In this document: positions 1 to 9,899 of the stretch, piece after piece | How the letters are laid out: each line of letters opens with the position of its first letter | Position numbering within the stretch: the first letter of the stretch is position 1 | NCBI RefSeq assembly: GCF_012999535.1 | Contig: NZ_JABBWV010000003.1 | Span: 537,606-601,605, forward strand | Direction: 5' to 3' | Origin: Microbispora sp. H11081 | GTDB lineage: Bacteria > Actinomycetota > Actinomycetes > Streptosporangiales > Streptosporangiaceae | Length of the DNA: 64,000 nucleotides | Notes under the pieces: generated by a model | The model's input: the letters and a program-made list of their open reading frames with translations, nothing else | Told to the model about the DNA's origin: nothing | Databases searched by the model: none | Program-made: the position numbers and the translations under genes

Positions 1-14
1 ACCGGCCTCGTCCC

Positions 15-509
15 GTGGTCCCCCGCGTCGGCGCCCGGCTCAGCTACGGGCTCCACCGTGTCCTCGCCGCCAACCCGGCGTACCGGAGGGTCGCGGCCTG
101 GATCGAAGGACGGCCGCGGGCCTACCGCTGGTTCACCCGGACGGAGCGGGCGGTGAAGGAGCACCTGTACGGATGCCGGATGTGCGGCCAGTGCGCATTG
201 CCCACCACCGGCTACGCCTGCCCGATGACCTGCCCCAAACAGCTGCGCAACGGCCCCTGCGGCGGTGTGTCGGCCACCGGCCGCTGCGAGGTCCATCCCG
301 CCATGACCTGCGTCTGGGTCACCGCGATCGAGCGGGCGGGGAACGCGGGGCACGCCGCCGACCTCGACCTGCTGCAGCGCCCTGTCGACCACAGGGAACA
401 GGGCCGCAGCTCATGGGTGAACTACTGGCAGGGCCGTGACGACGAGCTGGCGGTGCCGATCGGCGCCCGCCCGCCGCACCGCCGCGAGCTGGGGCTGAGG
501 CCGCGATGA
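15..509 (+). CDS. MetV-like Cys-rich protein (methylenetetrahydrofolate reductase C-terminal family)
   Basis: Small zinc- or Fe-S-type partner of methylenetetrahydrofolate reductase, related to the C-terminal MTHFR domain and to MetV of acetogens. With the GTG at 15 as residue 1, it shows eight cysteines: C54-x2-C57-x2-C60, C69, C73, C82, C91 and C99, in a block with GYACPMTCPK and RNGPCGG. In acetogens MetV joins MetF and passes electrons to its flavin (known for the family); here the adjacent downstream gene is a MetF, which supports the same pairing (inference). The reading frame stays open to the left edge, so the true start may lie outside the window and the gene could be 5' partial. It overlaps the next start by four bases. 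Confidence 0.75.
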   Translation: MVPRVGARLSYGLHRVLAANPAYRRVAAWIEGRPRAYRWFTRTERAVKEHLYGCRMCGQCALPTTGYACPMTCPKQLRNGPCGGVSATGRCEVHPAMTCVWVTAIERAGNAGHAADLDLLQRPVDHREQGRSSWVNYWQGRDDELAVPIGARPPHRRELGLRPR

Positions 510-1504
510 GCGGCGACGCCGCACCGGGGGAGGGCGGCCTGCGGGCCGCGCTCGCCGCCGGCAGGTTCGCGGTCACCGCCGAGATAGGACCCCCCAGGGG
601 GGCCGACCCCGAGGCGCTCGTCCGCAAGGCGGAGTTCCTGCGGGGCTGGGTCGACGCCGCGAACGTCACCGACAACCAGGGCGCCAACGTCCGGATGTCC
701 AGCATCGCGGGCAGCCTGCTCGCCCGGCGCGCGGGCGTCGAGCCGGTCATGCAGCTCACCTGCCGCGACCGCAACCGCCTCGCCCTGCAGTCGGACCTCC
801 TGGCCGCGGGCGCGCTCGGGATCCCGAACGTGCTGCTGCTGACCGGCGACCACCCCCGCTTCGGCGACCACCCGGGGGCCAAGCCGGTCTTCGACCTCGA
901 CGGCGTGCAGCTCGTCGAGACCGCGCGCACCCTGCGCGACGACGGGGAGCTCATGTCCGGCGCCGCGCTGTCGGCCCGGCCCGACTGGCTGATCGGCACC
1001 GTCGAGAACCCGTTCGCGCCGCCGCTGGGGTTCCGGGCCCGCCGTCTGGCCAAGAAGGCCGCCGCGGGCGCGGAGTTCGTCCAGACCCAGTACGTCTACG
1101 ACTTCGACGTCTTCGAACGCTGGCTGGGCGGCGTCCGCGAGCTCGGCGTGCTGGAGCGTTGCAAGGTGATCGCGGGAGTCGGACCCATCCGGTCGTTGCG
1201 CGCGCTGGACCATCTGCGCACAGCCGTCCCCGGCGTCCACATCCCCGGCGACGTCGAGCGGAGGCTGCGGGGCGTGCCCGCCGACCGGGTCGCGGAGGAG
1301 GGGGTCCGGCTGTGCGTCGAGGCCGTCCAACGGCTCGCCGAGACTCCCGGCGTCGCGGGCGTCCATCTCATGGCGCTCGGCTACGAACACGGCGTTCCCG
1401 ACATTCTGCGGCGGGCCGGCGTCGGCCCGAGACCGCCGGCCGCGACAGCGCCCTCCGACCACCCCCGCCACGACCTCAGGGAGGACTCCGGTCATGCTCG
1501 TTGA
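506..1504 (+). CDS. metF: Methylenetetrahydrofolate reductase (MetF family)
   Basis: FAD-dependent TIM-barrel reductase interconverting 5,10-methylene- and 5-methyl-tetrahydrofolate. Evidence: 332 residues, N-terminal VTAEIGPPRG matching the catalytic-Glu strand of the family, LLTGDHPRFGDHPGAKPV in the middle and FVQTQYVYD towards the C-terminal part of the barrel. The ATGA overlap with the Cys-rich MetV-like gene and the 11-base overlap with the methyltransferase indicate one translationally coupled unit. Without a fused regulatory domain it is the bacterial type. Direction in vivo is not visible: it could feed methionine synthesis or oxidise methyl-THF formed by demethylation. Confidence 0.9.
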   Translation: MSGDAAPGEGGLRAALAAGRFAVTAEIGPPRGADPEALVRKAEFLRGWVDAANVTDNQGANVRMSSIAGSLLARRAGVEPVMQLTCRDRNRLALQSDLLAAGALGIPNVLLLTGDHPRFGDHPGAKPVFDLDGVQLVETARTLRDDGELMSGAALSARPDWLIGTVENPFAPPLGFRARRLAKKAAAGAEFVQTQYVYDFDVFERWLGGVRELGVLERCKVIAGVGPIRSLRALDHLRTAVPGVHIPGDVERRLRGVPADRVAEEGVRLCVEAVQRLAETPGVAGVHLMALGYEHGVPDILRRAGVGPRPPAATAPSDHPRHDLREDSGHAR

Positions 1505-2972
1505 CTTCCGGCCCCATTCCAAGCTCAACGACCCCACCCCGCTGGACCTCACGACCTCGCTCGCCCCCGTCGTCGGGGCGTTGCGCGAGGTCTCCACCGA
1601 CCTCGGCAAGGTCCGGCTCGTGTGCGACTGGATCCAGTACAAGGCGAACTTCCGCGAGGTGGTCGACGTACGGCCGATCCTGCCCAGCCACGGGCCCGGC
1701 CCCGCCGTCGTGCCGCTCGGCGTCCGCGACGACACCGTGGAGATCGCCGTCGACGTGCGCCGCAGCGCGGTCACGTCCCCCGAGGAGGTCGCCGCGGCGT
1801 TGCGGCGGCAGCGCGCGGGCGGCCGCGTCCCGCTGGAGGACTGGGGCCCGGGCAGCCGCAGCTGCGTCTGGGACTTCAACGCCCGCTACTGGAAGGACCT
1901 CGACCTCTGGGAGAAGGCCACCGGCCGGGGCTACGAGCAGGCGCTGCCCGGCGGGGAGAGCGACGCGCGCAACCGCGACGCCGCACGCCACCTGATCGGC
2001 GACCTGTTCCGGGTCTGGGACGCGCTGTCCGACAGCGACTCGCTGCCGGACGAGCTCCACGTCGTCGAACTCGGGGTGGGCAACGGCGGCCAGGCGAAGG
2101 TCTTCCTGGACGAGTTCCTCGCGCTGGACGGCGCGCACGGGCGGGGCTACTACCGGCGCCTGCGCTACACGATGTGCGACTACTCGCAGCACGTGCTCGA
2201 CCTGGCCCGCGAGGCCGTAGGGGAGCACCGGGCGCGGGTCGGCCTGTCCGCGCTCGACGCCACGAGGCCGTGCGACGCGCTCGGCCTCCTCACCTACAAG
2301 GCCTTCCTCGTCTACGTCTCCAACGTCTACGACAACCTGCCGACCGACGAGGTCGCCCAGCTCGGCGGCCGGACCTACCAGGTGCAGACCCGCGCCTACC
2401 TCGACGGGACCGTCGCCGCGGAGCTGGCGGGGACGGCCGGGGCCACGGCGGGAGAGCTGCCCGCGCTGGTGCGGGAGCTGCTCAGGCTGGGCCCGGCGGC
2501 GCTGGCCGAGTCGGAACCGGAACGCTTCGCCGACACGGACGCCGCCGTCGCCTTCTGGCAGGAGGTGTGGGCCGCGCTCAGGCTGGAGGAGCGGTACGTG
2601 CCGCTGGCCGGCCTCGACCTGTACTCGCTCGCGCCGTCCGTGAGCGGGGAGGCGCTGCGGCCCCTGCTGGAGTCAGGCGCCGACCTGCGCATGCACGTCA
2701 GCAACGGCGCCGTGGCGAGCTTCGTCGACAGCCTGCGGCTGCTGCACCCGTACGGCAGGCTCGTCTGCCACGACATCTTCGTCACCGACGTCCAGTCCTA
2801 CCGGACCCACTTCCGTGGGCCGGGCAAGTACGAGGGGTCCGTCGTCAACTGGGTGAACGGGCCGCTGCTCGCCCACGTCGGCCGGCGCAACGGCTTCGAC
2901 GTGCACTACGCGCCGTTCGCCCACCGCTCGGGCGGGAACATCGTCACGATGACCGCGCAGGTGAGGGACTGA
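1494..2972 (+). CDS. MidA-like class I SAM-dependent methyltransferase
   Basis: Large (492 aa) methyltransferase of the SAM-dependent MidA-like type (PF02636). The SAM-binding glycine motif is at residues 191-208 (VELGVGNGGQAKVFLDEF), followed by TMCDYSQ in the acidic-loop position. The first 180 residues have no domain I recognise, and the C-terminal half ends with a second Rossmann-like segment (YGRLVCHDIFVTD). Human MidA/NDUFAF7 methylates an arginine of complex I; bacterial relatives have largely unknown substrates. Its place between MetF and MetE, with MetK downstream, suggests it consumes the SAM made by this operon (inference). Substrate not assignable. Confidence 0.75.
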   Translation: MLVDFRPHSKLNDPTPLDLTTSLAPVVGALREVSTDLGKVRLVCDWIQYKANFREVVDVRPILPSHGPGPAVVPLGVRDDTVEIAVDVRRSAVTSPEEVAAALRRQRAGGRVPLEDWGPGSRSCVWDFNARYWKDLDLWEKATGRGYEQALPGGESDARNRDAARHLIGDLFRVWDALSDSDSLPDELHVVELGVGNGGQAKVFLDEFLALDGAHGRGYYRRLRYTMCDYSQHVLDLAREAVGEHRARVGLSALDATRPCDALGLLTYKAFLVYVSNVYDNLPTDEVAQLGGRTYQVQTRAYLDGTVAAELAGTAGATAGELPALVRELLRLGPAALAESEPERFADTDAAVAFWQEVWAALRLEERYVPLAGLDLYSLAPSVSGEALRPLLESGADLRMHVSNGAVASFVDSLRLLHPYGRLVCHDIFVTDVQSYRTHFRGPGKYEGSVVNWVNGPLLAHVGRRNGFDVHYAPFAHRSGGNIVTMTAQVRD

Positions 2973-3994
2973 TGCCCGCCGTCCCGACCGGCCTGCCGCC
3001 GCTTCCGACCAGCGTCGTCGGCTCCTATCCCGTCCCCGAGTGGATGGAGCGGCTGAAGACCGACTACTACCGCGGCCGGATGAGCCACGCCCAGCTCCAG
3101 GACGTGCACGAGATGGCGATCAAGGCGGCGCTCCGCGACCAGGAGATCGCCGGCATCGACATCGTGTCCGACGGCGAGTTGCGCCGCGACAACGACATCG
3201 ACTACTTCCTCGCCAGGATGCCGGGCATCCACCTGCCCAGGACCTCGAAGGACTTCTACTTCGACTACTACGACGCCAGGGTCACCGCCCCGCTGCCGCC
3301 CCCGGACGAGGCGGTGCCGCTGCGCCTGGCCGACGACTACGCCTTCACCGCGGCGCACACCTCGGATCCGGTGAAGTTCTCCTTCACCGGGCCGTTCTCG
3401 CTGTCGCGGCGGGTCGCGAACGACGCGTACGACGACCCCCGCGAGCTGGTGCGCGCGATCGCGCGGACGCTCAACGCCGAGGCCCGCGCGCTGGCGGCGC
3501 GTGGCGCGTGGCTCCTGCAGATCGACGAGCCCTTCCTGGCCGGCTACCCCGGCGAGGTGGAGACGGCGATCGAGGCCGTCAACATCGTCACCGCGGGCGT
3601 CGACGTCACCTGGGCCCTGCACGTCTGCTACGGCAACCGCTACGCGCGCCCCTCGTGGGAGGGGCACTACGACTTCCTGTTCCCGGCCGTGCTGGACGCC
3701 CACGTGGATCAGCTCGTCCTCGAGTTCGCCCGCAAGGGCTACGAGGACCTGCCGGTGATCGAGAAGTTCGGCTGGGACCGCGCCGTCGGGCTCGGCGTCA
3801 TCGACGTCAAGTCGCCCGAGGTGGAGTCCGCGGGACTGGTCGCGTCCAGGATCCGCAGGGCGCTCGACCTCGTCCCCGCCGACCGGCTGCTCGTCAACCC
3901 CGACTGCGGGCTGCGCAACCTCTCCGGCGCCGTCGCGCGGGCCAAGCTCGCGGCCATGGTCGCGGGCGCCGCCGCCGTACGGGCCGAGCTCTAG
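2972..3994 (+). CDS. Core-MetE, cobalamin-independent methionine synthase catalytic domain
   Basis: Single-domain (340 aa) homologue of the MetE C-terminal barrel. The four zinc ligands are all present: H217 and C219 (ALHVCYGN), E251 (LVLEFARK) and C312 (NPDCGLRN). PTSVVGSYPVPEWM at the N-terminus and LLQIDEPFLAG are typical. Full MetE is about 750 aa with a duplicated N-terminal barrel; that half is missing, so this belongs to the short forms. Core-MetE proteins of archaea can use methylcobalamin or a corrinoid protein as methyl donor, so the donor need not be methyl-THF here. Start ATG overlaps the stop of the upstream methyltransferase. Confidence 0.85.
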   Translation: MPAVPTGLPPLPTSVVGSYPVPEWMERLKTDYYRGRMSHAQLQDVHEMAIKAALRDQEIAGIDIVSDGELRRDNDIDYFLARMPGIHLPRTSKDFYFDYYDARVTAPLPPPDEAVPLRLADDYAFTAAHTSDPVKFSFTGPFSLSRRVANDAYDDPRELVRAIARTLNAEARALAARGAWLLQIDEPFLAGYPGEVETAIEAVNIVTAGVDVTWALHVCYGNRYARPSWEGHYDFLFPAVLDAHVDQLVLEFARKGYEDLPVIEKFGWDRAVGLGVIDVKSPEVESAGLVASRIRRALDLVPADRLLVNPDCGLRNLSGAVARAKLAAMVAGAAAVRAEL

Positions 3995-4038
3995 CCCCAC
4001 ACCAGATGAGACCCCCCACATCATGAGGAGCCTTACCG

Positions 4039-5280
4039 ATGACCTCGCCGCGTGACAACGACGACCGCGTGTTCACCTCGGAGTCGGTGACCGAGGGACA
4101 CCCAGACAAGATCGCCGACGCGATCTCCGACGCCGTGCTGGACGCCGCGCTGCGCGCCGACCCGCACTCCCGGGTCGCCTGCGAGACCCTGGTCACCACC
4201 GGCATGGTCGTGCTGGCCGGGGAGATCACCACCCCCGAGCTCCTCGACTACTCGCGGATCGTCAGGGACACCGTCAAGGGGATCGGGTACGACGACCCCG
4301 CGTACGGGTTCGACGGCGACGCGTGCGCCGTCCTGGTGGCGGTCGGCAAGCAGTCGCCCGACATCGCGCGCGGCGTCGACCTGGCCCACGAGCATCGCAG
4401 CGACCTGTCGGGCGACGAGCTCGACCGCGCGGGCGCGGGCGACCAGGGCATGATGTTCGGCTACGCCACGGACGAGACCCCCGAGCTCATGCCGATGCCG
4501 ATCGCGCTCGCGCACCGGCTGTCGCGCAGGCTCGCCGCGGTGCGCAAGGACGGGACGCTTGGCTACCTGCGCCCGGACGGCAAGACCCAGGTGACGGTGC
4601 GCTACCAGGGCGACGTGCCCGTCGGCGTGGAGCAGGTGCTGATCTCGACCCAGCACGCCGAGGAGGCCGTCACCGAGCAGATCCGCGAGGACCTGTGGAC
4701 CCACGTTGTCGTCCCGGAACTGCCGGCCGAGCTGTACGACGCCGCCGCGCTCCACCGCAGCCTGCTGGTCAACCCCACCGGCCGTTTCGTGGTCGGCGGG
4801 CCCGTCGGCGACGCGGGACTCACCGGACGCAAGATCATCGTTGACACGTACGGCGGGTTCGCCCGGCACGGCGGCGGCGCGTTCTCCGGCAAGGACCCGT
4901 CCAAGGTCGACCGCTCCGCCGCCTACGCCGCCCGCCACGTCGCCAAGAACGTGGTCGCCGCGGGCCTCGCCCGCCGGGTGGAGGTGCAGGTGGCGTACGC
5001 CATCGGGGTGGCGAGGCCGGTGTCCGTGCACATCGAGACGTTCGGCACGGAGCGGGTGAGCCCCGCGCTGCTGCGTTCGCTGGTGACCGAGCAGTTCGAC
5101 CTGCGGCCCGCCGCGTTCCGGGCGTACCTCGGGCTGCACGCGCCCATCTACGGGCCGACCGCCGCCTACGGCCACTTCGGGCGCACCGACCTGGACCTGC
5201 CGTGGGAGCGGACCGACCGGGCGGACGCGCTGCGCCGCGCGGCGGGCCTGTCCGCCGACGCCGTCCCCGCCACGCTGTGA
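4039..5280 (+). CDS. metK: S-adenosylmethionine synthetase
   Basis: Makes SAM from methionine and ATP. 413 aa with all the signature blocks: [11 protein letters not shown] near the N-terminus, [20 protein letters not shown] in the middle and [16 protein letters not shown] towards the C-terminus. It follows core-MetE with a 44-base gap containing a GAGG-type ribosome site. Actinomycetes normally have a housekeeping metK near the primosome/gmk/coaBC region, which is not here, so this is probably an extra operon-borne copy (inference). The sequence around residue 100 ([12 protein letters not shown]) is normal and there is no sign of degeneration. Confidence 0.95.
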   Translation: MTSPRDNDDRVFTSESVTEGHPDKIADAISDAVLDAALRADPHSRVACETLVTTGMVVLAGEITTPELLDYSRIVRDTVKGIGYDDPAYGFDGDACAVLVAVGKQSPDIARGVDLAHEHRSDLSGDELDRAGAGDQGMMFGYATDETPELMPMPIALAHRLSRRLAAVRKDGTLGYLRPDGKTQVTVRYQGDVPVGVEQVLISTQHAEEAVTEQIREDLWTHVVVPELPAELYDAAALHRSLLVNPTGRFVVGGPVGDAGLTGRKIIVDTYGGFARHGGGAFSGKDPSKVDRSAAYAARHVAKNVVAAGLARRVEVQVAYAIGVARPVSVHIETFGTERVSPALLRSLVTEQFDLRPAAFRAYLGLHAPIYGPTAAYGHFGRTDLDLPWERTDRADALRRAAGLSADAVPATL

Positions 5281-6158
5281 CCGCTGCGGTGACCACTACG
5301 GTCTCCGGCGACCTCGGCCGGCTGGTCGTGTCCTGCACCGACCAGCCGGGGATCGTCGCCCGCGTGTCGTCGTTCCTGCACCGGCGTGGCGCCAACATCG
5401 TGCAGTCCGACCAGGACTCCACCGGGCCGACGGGCGGCCGGTTCTTCCTGCGCGTCGTGTTCCACCTGGCCGGCCTCCGCGCGGAGCTGCCGCGGCTGGA
5501 GCGGGAGTTCCACGCGGAGGTGGCGGCCGGACTCGGCGCGGAGTTCCGGTTCCGCGACGCCTCCGCGCCCACCCGGGTGGCGCTGTTCGTGTCGCGGTAC
5601 GACCACTGCCTGCTCGACCTCCTGTGGCGGACACGCCGCGGGGAGCTGCCCGTCGAGGTGTGCCAGGTGGTCTCCAACCACCCCGACCTCGCCGGCACTG
5701 TGGCCTCGTTCGGGGTCCCGTACGAGCACATCCCGGTGACCGGGGACACGAAGGAGGAGGCCGAGCAGCGCCAGCTCGACCTGCTGCGCGGCCGCGTCGA
5801 CCTGATCGTCCTGGCCAGGTACATGCAGATCCTCTCCGGGAGCTTCCTCAAGCGCGCCGGAGTACCGGTGATCAACATCCACCACTCCTTCCTGCCGGCC
5901 TTCCCCGGCGCGGGCCCGTACGAGCGGGCGAAGGAGCGCGGCGTGAAGCTCATCGGCGCGACCGCGCACTACGCCACCGAGGACCTCGACGAGGGCCCGA
6001 TCATCGAGCAGGACGTCATCCGGGTGTCCCATCGGGCGAGCGTCGGGGAGCTGGCGCGGCGCGGCGCCGACATCGAGCGGACCGTGCTGGCGCGTGCCGT
6101 CGCCTGGCACTGCGAGGACCGCGTCCTGGTCAACGGCCGCACCACGATCGTCTTCTGA
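5277..6158 (+). CDS. purU: Formyltetrahydrofolate deformylase
   Basis: Hydrolyses 10-formyl-THF to formate and THF. About 293 aa from the GTG at 5277, which overlaps the metK stop as GTGA; an in-frame GTG at 5289 is an alternative. An ACT domain covers about residues 15-95 ([18 protein letters not shown]), then a formyltransferase fold with [17 protein letters not shown] and [19 protein letters not shown], which hold the Asn-His-Asp catalytic set. In a methyl-oxidation reading of the operon it would be the outlet releasing one-carbon units as formate and returning THF, as LigH does in THF-dependent O-demethylation. Confidence 0.93.
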   Translation: MTAAVTTTVSGDLGRLVVSCTDQPGIVARVSSFLHRRGANIVQSDQDSTGPTGGRFFLRVVFHLAGLRAELPRLEREFHAEVAAGLGAEFRFRDASAPTRVALFVSRYDHCLLDLLWRTRRGELPVEVCQVVSNHPDLAGTVASFGVPYEHIPVTGDTKEEAEQRQLDLLRGRVDLIVLARYMQILSGSFLKRAGVPVINIHHSFLPAFPGAGPYERAKERGVKLIGATAHYATEDLDEGPIIEQDVIRVSHRASVGELARRGADIERTVLARAVAWHCEDRVLVNGRTTIVF

Positions 6159-7169
<1,011 letters not shown>

Positions 7170-7260
7170 GCGGGAGAGCCCTGGACGACTTCGCTGGAGG
7201 TCCGCCACGTATCCTTGCGATGGCGCGCTGGACGGGCCTTGAGCGCGAGGAGTCGTGGGT

Positions 7261-8166
7261 ATGCGAAGCATCGGGTATGTCGGCGTGCAGTCCGCGGCGG
7301 CGGCGGACTGGCTCGACTTCGGCCCGCGCGTCTTCGGCTTCGAGACCCGCCTTCTCCAGGACGGCACGGTGCGGGTGCGCTGGTGCGACCGCTCGCACCG
7401 CCTGGCGATCCACCCCGGCGACACGGACCGGCTGCTGTACCTCGGCTGGGAGGTCGGCGCGGACGAGTCGCCGGACGACGTGGCGGCGCGCCTGACCGCG
7501 GCGGGCTTCGCCGTCACCGAGGGCGGCGCGAGTCTGGCCGCGGCGCGTTCCGTCGAGCGGCTGATCTCCTTCGAGGACCCCTTCGGCCTGCGGCACGAGT
7601 TCTTCACCGGCCAGCAGGAGACGCCCGGCTCCTACCGCGGGCAGCGGCCGACCTCGCGCGCCGTCACCGGCGAGCTCGGTCTGGGCTTCGTCGTGCTGCG
7701 GGTGCCCGACCTGCAGCGGGGCCTCGACTTCTACACCGGCGTGATGGGCATGAAGGTGTCCGACGCGATCAACCTCGGCCGGGGGCTGGGGGAGATGTGG
7801 TTCCTGCGGTGCAATCCCCGCCATCACAGCATCGCCCTCCTCCAGGGTGACGACACGCTCCGGCTCGAACACGTGATGATCGAGGCGGAGACCCTGGAGG
7901 AGGTGGAGGTCGCCTGGGACCTGGCGCGCCGGGAGATGGACGCCTTCGTCAGCCCGGGGCGCCGGCTGTCGGACAACATGTTCATGTTCCGCGTGCGCAC
8001 CTCGACCGGGTTCCACGTCTGCTACGGCTGGGGCGCGACCCCGGTCGAGGACGAGGAGAACTGGATCCCGCGGTACATCGACTCCTCGTCGGGCGGCATC
8101 GTCTACTCCGCCGCCGCCGTCGTGACGGCGGGGGGCGCGGCTCCCTCCGCGGACGTCACGCACTGA
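7261..8166 (+). CDS. VOC-superfamily protein, degenerate type I extradiol dioxygenase homologue
   Basis: Two-domain vicinal-oxygen-chelate protein clearly homologous along its length to BphC/2,3-dihydroxybiphenyl dioxygenase (starts MRSIGYVGVQS, ends in a conserved YGWG region). By motif alignment with BphC, H195 is kept (CNPRHHSIAL) and H210 is kept (LEHVMIE), but the other metal ligands are not: H146 is Phe (GLGFVVLRV instead of GLGHFV) and E260 is Cys (FHVCYGWG instead of VEVEYGW). The acid-base residues H241 (GRRLSDNM) and Y250 (MFRVRT) are also replaced, while D244 remains. Likely not a ring-cleaving dioxygenase; it could be a binding or isomerase-type VOC protein. An in-frame GTG at 7255 is an alternative start. 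Confidence 0.8.
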   Translation: MRSIGYVGVQSAAAADWLDFGPRVFGFETRLLQDGTVRVRWCDRSHRLAIHPGDTDRLLYLGWEVGADESPDDVAARLTAAGFAVTEGGASLAAARSVERLISFEDPFGLRHEFFTGQQETPGSYRGQRPTSRAVTGELGLGFVVLRVPDLQRGLDFYTGVMGMKVSDAINLGRGLGEMWFLRCNPRHHSIALLQGDDTLRLEHVMIEAETLEEVEVAWDLARREMDAFVSPGRRLSDNMFMFRVRTSTGFHVCYGWGATPVEDEENWIPRYIDSSSGGIVYSAAAVVTAGGAAPSADVTH

Positions 8167-8175
8167 CGGCGGCTC

Positions 8176-9513
8176 TCACCCGTCCAACCCGCCGAGGGCT
8201 TCGAGGATCTCCAGCGCCACCTGCGCGGCGAGGCGGTCGCGGTAGGTGTTCAGGTCGAGCCCGGTGAGCTCCTCGACCCGGTGGATCCGGTAGGTGACGG
8301 TGTTCGGGTGGACGTGCAGCCGCTTGGAGGCCCGCCGCGGGCTGTTGTTCTCCTGGAAGTAGCACTGCAGCGTGGAGGTGTACTCCGAGTGGTGCTTCTT
8401 CTCGTGGCGCAGCACCCCGCCGAGGACGTCGGAGGCGAACTCGCGCAGCGTCTCGATGTCCGGCACCTGGAGCAGCAGCCTGCTGATGCCCAGCGTGTCG
8501 AACTCGACCACGGCGCCGCGCCGGCCGAGCCGCTTGATCACTTCGTTGGTCCGCCGCGCCTCCTCGTACGAGCGGGCGATGTGCGCGGGCTCGCGGAACG
8601 CGCCGCCGACGCCGATGGACACGGCGACGTCGGGGAACAGCGCCCCCAGTCGCTGCACGCACAGGTTGCCGAGTTGCTGGGCACGGCCGGGCGACCCGCC
8701 GGTGGCGTTCTCGGTCAGCACGACGACCACCTCGTCGGTCCGTACGGAGGTGATCGCGTCCGGTGCCTGGGCGACGAACAGCCGGGCGATCGCCATGGCG
8801 GCGCGTTCGGCGATGACGGCGCGGCGTCCGGTGTCGCCCGCGGGCGGCTCCAGGATGACGGAGAGGACGCGGTGGTCGCGCTCCGCGTCGTAGCCGAGAT
8901 GCTGGGCCCAGCGTACGACCTCGTCGTTGTCCCGGCCCGACCCGGAAAGCAGCCCTTCGATGAGGTCGTCGCGCACCTGGCTGGCCGCCGAGAAGATGAC
9001 CCGCTCGCGGGCCAGGATGACGCCGCAGATCGTCGCGGCGTGCTCGGCGATCATGAGGTCGGTGTCCTCGCCCCGGTCGGGGGCCGCGCCGACGAGCGAG
9101 ACGAGATAGGCGGGCACCGTGTCGCCGACGAGGATCGGGGCGACGACGCGGGCGCCGTTCCGTGCCAGGTCGGGGAACCTGCGCGGGCGGCGGTCCTTGC
9201 CCACGGTGGTGAGCATGTGCGCCAGCCGGGGGTGTATCAGGTGGTCGTGGACGTACTGGACCGCGCTTTCGTAGGTTTCGCCCGGTGACGCGGCGGCGAG
9301 GATCCCCATCTTCTGGCTGAGCACGGTCACCGTCACGTTCGTGCGGTGGGCCACCATCTGGACGACCGTGCCGATGTCGGCGTCCTGCAGGGCGAGGCCG
9401 GAGAGCTGACGGTAGATCTCCACCAGGTGGCGGAGGGTGCGGCTCTCCTGAGTCGTCTCGGTGAAGTCACGGGCGACGCTGCTCAGGCCGGTGAAATGGG
9501 ACTCTGCGGCCAT
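8176..9513 (-). CDS. PucR/CdaR-type transcriptional regulator
   Basis: 445-residue activator-type regulator: a GAF-like sensory segment (about 40-175), a degenerate GGDEF-like CdaR segment (about 200-320), and a C-terminal PucR helix-turn-helix (about 385-435, RASKRLHVHPNTVTYRIHRV). Regulators of this type respond to small catabolic substrates such as purines, sugar acids or aromatic acids. It is convergent with the degenerate dioxygenase gene (stops 10 bases apart) and divergent from the ABC importer operon that starts 386 bases away, making that importer its likely target (inference). Confidence 0.85.
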   Translation of the reverse strand: MAAESHFTGLSSVARDFTETTQESRTLRHLVEIYRQLSGLALQDADIGTVVQMVAHRTNVTVTVLSQKMGILAAASPGETYESAVQYVHDHLIHPRLAHMLTTVGKDRRPRRFPDLARNGARVVAPILVGDTVPAYLVSLVGAAPDRGEDTDLMIAEHAATICGVILARERVIFSAASQVRDDLIEGLLSGSGRDNDEVVRWAQHLGYDAERDHRVLSVILEPPAGDTGRRAVIAERAAMAIARLFVAQAPDAITSVRTDEVVVVLTENATGGSPGRAQQLGNLCVQRLGALFPDVAVSIGVGGAFREPAHIARSYEEARRTNEVIKRLGRRGAVVEFDTLGISRLLLQVPDIETLREFASDVLGGVLRHEKKHHSEYTSTLQCYFQENNSPRRASKRLHVHPNTVTYRIHRVEELTGLDLNTYRDRLAAQVALEILEALGGLDG

Positions 9514-9899
9514 GTGTGAATCCTAGGGTCGAGTGCCGGTGTTGCCATGTGCCGGAGGCCAAAGAGAAGGGCCTCATCCTGTGCCGCGGACCACAGCGCT
9601 CGTGCGCGGCGCGGGTTTATACGTGGTGGCTCTCTGATCCCTGGCACCCCTCTGGGCCCTCGTCCTGCTTGGACGGGGGGTCGCCCCAGCGCCTCCGGTA
9701 ACAATCACGAAACCGCTCATTTACCCGACCGCCCCCCTCTTGACGTCAACTTACCCGCAGTGCAGCATTGCGTTTACAACTATTACACATTTTGTCCCAT
9801 TATCGGACAAGGGTCATGTGGATCGAAGTGGTCGGAGGCAGCCGGCATGTGCCCGCTCCGGGCAGCTTCGTTTCCGCCCATCGGTGGACGGAGGTGACG
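9514..9899. promoter_or_regulatory. Divergent intergenic region between PucR regulator and ABC operon
   Basis: 386 bases without a gene. It is AT-richer than its surroundings towards the right. A -35-like TTGACG lies at 9740-9745 and the operator-like palindrome is at 9792-9810 (separate entry). The ribosome site for the permease is GGAGG at 9890-9894, five bases before the GTG at 9900. I see no convincing small gene: the frames that are open here have no ribosome site. Confidence 0.5.
9792..9810. promoter_or_regulatory. Operator-like palindrome, site A of the TTATCGGAC group
   Basis: TTGTCC-N7-GGACAA, a perfect 6-bp inverted repeat 90-108 bases upstream of the ABC permease start. Its right part contains TTATCGGAC (9800-9808), the same nine bases found, in one or other orientation, at three other promoters of this window. 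Unlike the other sites it has only a weak second half downstream (GGGTCA). Confidence 0.55.

Noticed and set aside
1622..2971. Long open frame running antiphase through the MidA-like methyltransferase gene
   Set aside because: Arg/Pro/Gly-rich noise typical of high-GC DNA; only its last third (2972-3994) is a gene, the core-MetE.
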